DNA from: Burkholderiales bacterium
GTDB lineage: Bacteria > Pseudomonadota > Gammaproteobacteria > Burkholderiales > Burkholderiaceae_C
Length of the DNA: 8,518 nt
Assembly (NCBI GenBank): GCA_947458895.1
Contig: CANHBY010000031.1
Span: 1-8,518 of the forward strand
Reading direction: 5' to 3'
Shown: positions 7,392-8,518 of the stretch, piece after piece
Numbering within the stretch: the first letter of the stretch is position 1
Layout: each line of letters opens with the position of its first letter
Notes under the pieces: generated by a model
The model's input: the letters and a program-made list of their open reading frames with translations, nothing else
Told to the model about the DNA's origin: nothing
The model's database searches: none
Position numbers and translations under genes: made by a program

Positions 7392-7410
7392 GGTGAGACT
7401 CGACCTCACC
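7392..7410. repeat. Second dyad upstream of barstar gene
   Basis: GGTGAG (7392-7397) and CTCACC (7405-7410) are perfectly complementary across a 7-nt spacer. The dyad follows the previous one by 12 bp and precedes a possible promoter at 7415-7443. Together they might form a small operator or the stems of a short structured transcript. The evidence is symmetry only. Confidence 0.25.
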
Positions 7411-7524
7411 GGGCTTGAGTTGGCGAGGCCTATTCGGTACCATTGCGCCCTAGGGATGCAAGACTGGGCGGCAAGCTCATTCCGAGCAAAGACACAGCAG
7501 CCCCCTCACAGGGTGCGTTTGTAC

Positions 7525-7568
7525 CAGAGTTTCGCAAGGGATTTTTCTCATCCCCCATGGAACCTCTG
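7525..7568. repeat. Imperfect hairpin upstream of barstar gene
   Basis: CAGAG (7525-7529) pairs with CTCTG (7564-7568), and inner segments GGGA (7538-7541) and TCCC (7551-7554) pair around a T-rich loop, with mismatches between. The right arm contains GGAACCTCTGC (7559-7569), identical to the outer 11 bases of one end of palindromic element 1. It has no matching partner at the expected distance and no YTAR flank. Confidence 0.3.
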
Positions 7569-7620
7569 CGCATGGACTGATGTCGAAGCTTGCCGTGAAG
7601 CTCTGATCTTTTTTTGACAC

Positions 7621-7627
7621 AAGGAGG
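7621..7627 (+). promoter_or_regulatory. Strong ribosome binding site of barstar gene
   Basis: AAGGAGG lies 9 nt before the ATG at 7637 and is the strongest Shine-Dalgarno match in the window. It fixes the start of the barstar-family gene. Confidence 0.85.
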
Positions 7628-7636
7628 AACGCGACA

Positions 7637-8032
7637 ATGTTTTTGCAAACAATGCGTCCGAACATCGTTCAATCTATTCGCGCCCACCGGCCGGAAGATC
7701 TGATGCAGGCGGCTCAGCAGGCTCAACAGCACTTCCTGTATGCGAACCTGTTTGATGCACAGACCAAGCAAGACGTACTGGAAGTCATCGCAGCGGCATT
7801 TCAATTCCCGATGCACGTTGCCAAGAGCATGGAATCCCTCAAAGACGCGTTGACAAACCTGCTCTCCAGGGCAGGTTCACAACCTGGCTTCGTGGTGGTG
7901 TTGGAGCAAGTGCCGTCCAACCCTCGCTTCGACCGGGAAGCTCGCGAGCAATTGGTTGATGTGTTCCGCGAGGTCTCAGAGTTCTGGGACGACCGTCGAA
8001 CGCCCTTCCGATGTTTCTATTCTTTTCCGTAG
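7637..8032 (+). CDS. Barstar-family protein, divergent
   Basis: This 131-residue cytoplasmic protein fits the barstar (ribonuclease-inhibitor) family. After an N-terminal extension (1-32) come a strand FLYANLF, helix TKQDVLEVIAAAFQFP (43-58), the interface segment (60-74), strand PGFVVVLEQVP (83-93), helix FDREAREQLVDVFREVSEFW (98-117) and final strand RCFYSF (125-130). In Bacillus barstar the segment YGENLDALWDCL supplies the RNase-binding residues D35, W38 and D39. Here it reads VAKSMESLKDAL: D39 is kept as D70, while D35 becomes E66 and W38 becomes K69, and the usual Gly and Asn are lost. Inhibition of a barnase-like enzyme may thus be altered. No RNase gene is adjacent. The start is set by AAGGAGG 9 nt upstream. 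The fold assignment is reasonably secure; the function is inferred. Confidence 0.82.
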   Translation: MFLQTMRPNIVQSIRAHRPEDLMQAAQQAQQHFLYANLFDAQTKQDVLEVIAAAFQFPMHVAKSMESLKDALTNLLSRAGSQPGFVVVLEQVPSNPRFDREAREQLVDVFREVSEFWDDRRTPFRCFYSFP

Positions 8033-8068
8033 CCCGCTCTCAAGACATCGGGTCATGGGAGCGGGCTA
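8030..8068. terminator. Hairpin spanning the two convergent stop codons
   Basis: TAGCCCGCTC (8030-8039) and GAGCGGGCTA (8059-8068) form a perfect GC-rich 10-bp stem around a 19-nt loop. The left arm begins with the barstar TAG stop, and the minus-strand ORF ends inside the structure (TGA at 8042-8040). There is no T tract on either strand after the stem, so it may protect 3' ends or pause polymerase rather than terminate alone. Confidence 0.5.
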
Positions 8069-8249
8069 CCGAGATGGTCCCAAGCGTTACGGAAAAGCCT
8101 GCCAAGGCATCCAAGTCAGCGGCGAATTCAAGCTTCGGCATGAACATGCCCTTGATGAGCAGTGCGTTCGACACAGCCATGTGGCTGAACGCGGCGTAAA
8201 TATCGCGCTGATTCTTCAAGCGTGAAGTGAAAAGGGACGTGTTGATCAC
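8040..8249 (-). CDS. Small hypothetical ORF or gene remnant
   Basis: This frame reads MINTSLFTSRLKNQRDIYAA from a GTG at 8249 and ends in SVARSHDPMS, about 69 residues. I do not recognise it. Over its last ~60 codons roughly 73% of third positions are G or C, well above the first and second positions, as in coding sequence of this genome; the overlapping plus-strand frame is near 54%. Two moderately hydrophobic stretches (about 18-36 and 50-63) hint at membrane association. The start is doubtful: the GTG sits inside the terminator hairpin at 8230-8260, an ATG at 8180 has no ribosome site, and the frame further upstream loses coding character. It may be a short gene or the 3' remnant of a longer one. 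It converges on the barstar gene with 7 bp between stops. Confidence 0.33.
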   Translation of the reverse strand: MINTSLFTSRLKNQRDIYAAFSHMAVSNALLIKGMFMPKLEFAADLDALAGFSVTLGTISVARSHDPMS

Positions 8250-8260
8250 GTCCCTTTTTT
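8230..8260 (+). terminator. Strong intrinsic terminator
   Basis: AAAAGGGACGTG (8230-8241) and CACGTCCCTTTT (8247-8258) form a perfect 12-bp stem with loop TTGAT, followed on the plus strand by a six-T run (8255-8260). On the minus strand the stem ends in TTTTC, so weaker termination in that direction is possible. It lies ~200 nt after the barstar stop and likely ends transcription from the left. Confidence 0.85.
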
Positions 8261-8518
8261 CATGGCGCGTTGCCTCGTTTCTGATCTTCCTCGGCGGGGT
8301 CGCCTCAGAAAACAGTTCTCGCTTGAACCTTGTATCTTTCAACCTAAAAACTGCAGTTGACCGCTTACATCCGCTGGCAGAACCTGATGAACGCTCAGAA
8401 TTTCGCACACGAACCCCATCACCTTTTGGGTGAAAGCGCTACGCACCCGATTGGGCAGCACTGCGGCGCGCTGGCGGCGTTGCTCCGCCTTGCGGGCACG
8501 AGCCCGCCGCGTTGTCGC
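8261..8518. other. Right edge, unresolved; open frames on both strands
   Basis: After the terminator, about 85 bases show no coding character. Two frames then run off the window edge. On the plus strand one is open from 8348, with a first ATG at 8387 (MNAQNFAHEPHHLLGESA) and about 75% GC at third positions, but no ribosome site. On the minus strand one comes in from 8518 and stops at 8341-8339 (TGA), with a basic RRARARKAEQRRQRA segment and about 63% GC at third positions. The first has the better codon pattern and the second would fit a gene ending before the terminator. Neither protein is recognised. A perfect small hairpin GCGGGC-ACGA-GCCCGC lies near 8492-8507. Confidence 0.3.

Larger units (their letters stand above)
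7231..7636. other. Intergenic region between maeB and barstar gene
   Basis: These 406 bases hold no convincing gene. They contain an imperfect hairpin soon after the maeB stop (7250-7281), two adjacent dyads (7360-7379 and 7392-7410), a possible promoter (TTGAGT at 7415-7420 and TACCAT at 7438-7443, 17 nt apart), a second imperfect hairpin (7525-7568) and the barstar ribosome site. No barnase- or RNase Sa-like frame, intact or broken, was recognised, although barstar-family genes often follow such a gene. Confidence 0.6.

Noticed and set aside
7387..7617. A 76-residue plus-strand frame ending just before the barstar gene, considered as a ribonuclease partner
   Set aside because: There is no signal peptide, no catalytic Glu/His/Arg pattern of barnase or RNase Sa, no ribosome site, and it starts at a GTG inside a dyad region.
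7430..7816. A minus-strand frame spanning the barstar ribosome site and 5' part
   Set aside because: It overlaps the start of the barstar-family gene and lacks recognisable features.
8227..8433. A plus-strand frame over the strong terminator
   Set aside because: It begins within the terminator stem region, shows weak codon bias, and no ribosome site is evident.
1..8518. CRISPR array, tRNA or rRNA genes
   Set aside because: No regularly spaced direct repeats, cloverleaf-type sequence or rRNA-like stretches were seen on either strand.

Overview
The window looks like chromosomal DNA of a betaproteobacterium, most likely Burkholderiales and close to Comamonadaceae. The reasons are the high GC content with GC-rich third codon positions, the thiL-pgpA pair, a MaeB-type malic enzyme with a fused phosphotransacetylase-like domain, and a barstar-family protein with the FRCFYSF ending I recall from that group. 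No RNA genes, CRISPR array or prophage genes are visible.

Layout. Positions 1-4477 form a minus-strand block, read right to left: a membrane sensor histidine kinase, its FixJ/LuxR-type response regulator, thiL (thiamine-monophosphate kinase), pgpA (phosphatidylglycerophosphatase A), and the first 18 codons of a further gene, probably of the CinA/PncC family. Regulator, thiL, pgpA and the partial gene are spaced 0 to 11 bases apart and probably share transcripts. The kinase and regulator are separated by 150 bp. A 162-bp palindromic element occupies that gap and also supplies the last ~14 residues and the stop codon of the kinase.

Positions 4478-4935 are a divergent intergenic region holding a second palindromic element of 159 bp. 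To its right lies maeB on the plus strand (4936-7230). Kinase and regulator resemble the C4-dicarboxylate systems DctS/DctR in domain layout, so divergence from malic enzyme suggests, without proof, a circuit sensing C4-dicarboxylates or related acids and adjusting malate-to-pyruvate flux.

Positions 7231-7636 are non-coding and contain several dyads. A barstar-family gene follows (7637-8032) with a strong ribosome binding site and no ribonuclease partner in the window. It converges on a small putative minus-strand ORF (8040-8249), and a 10-bp-stem hairpin spans both stop codons. A near-perfect intrinsic terminator lies at 8230-8260. The last ~250 bases are ambiguous: open frames on both strands run off the end.

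The most unusual content is the pair of palindromic elements bracketing the kinase gene. Each has terminal inverted repeats flanked by a YTAR-type tetranucleotide (CTAG/CTAG and CTAG/CTAA), as expected for IS5-group target choice. Their terminal repeats differ, but both contain the same boxes GCAAGGCG and CAACGCCGC, 38-39 nt apart around a small hairpin. They look like modular MITEs with interchangeable ends on a shared core.
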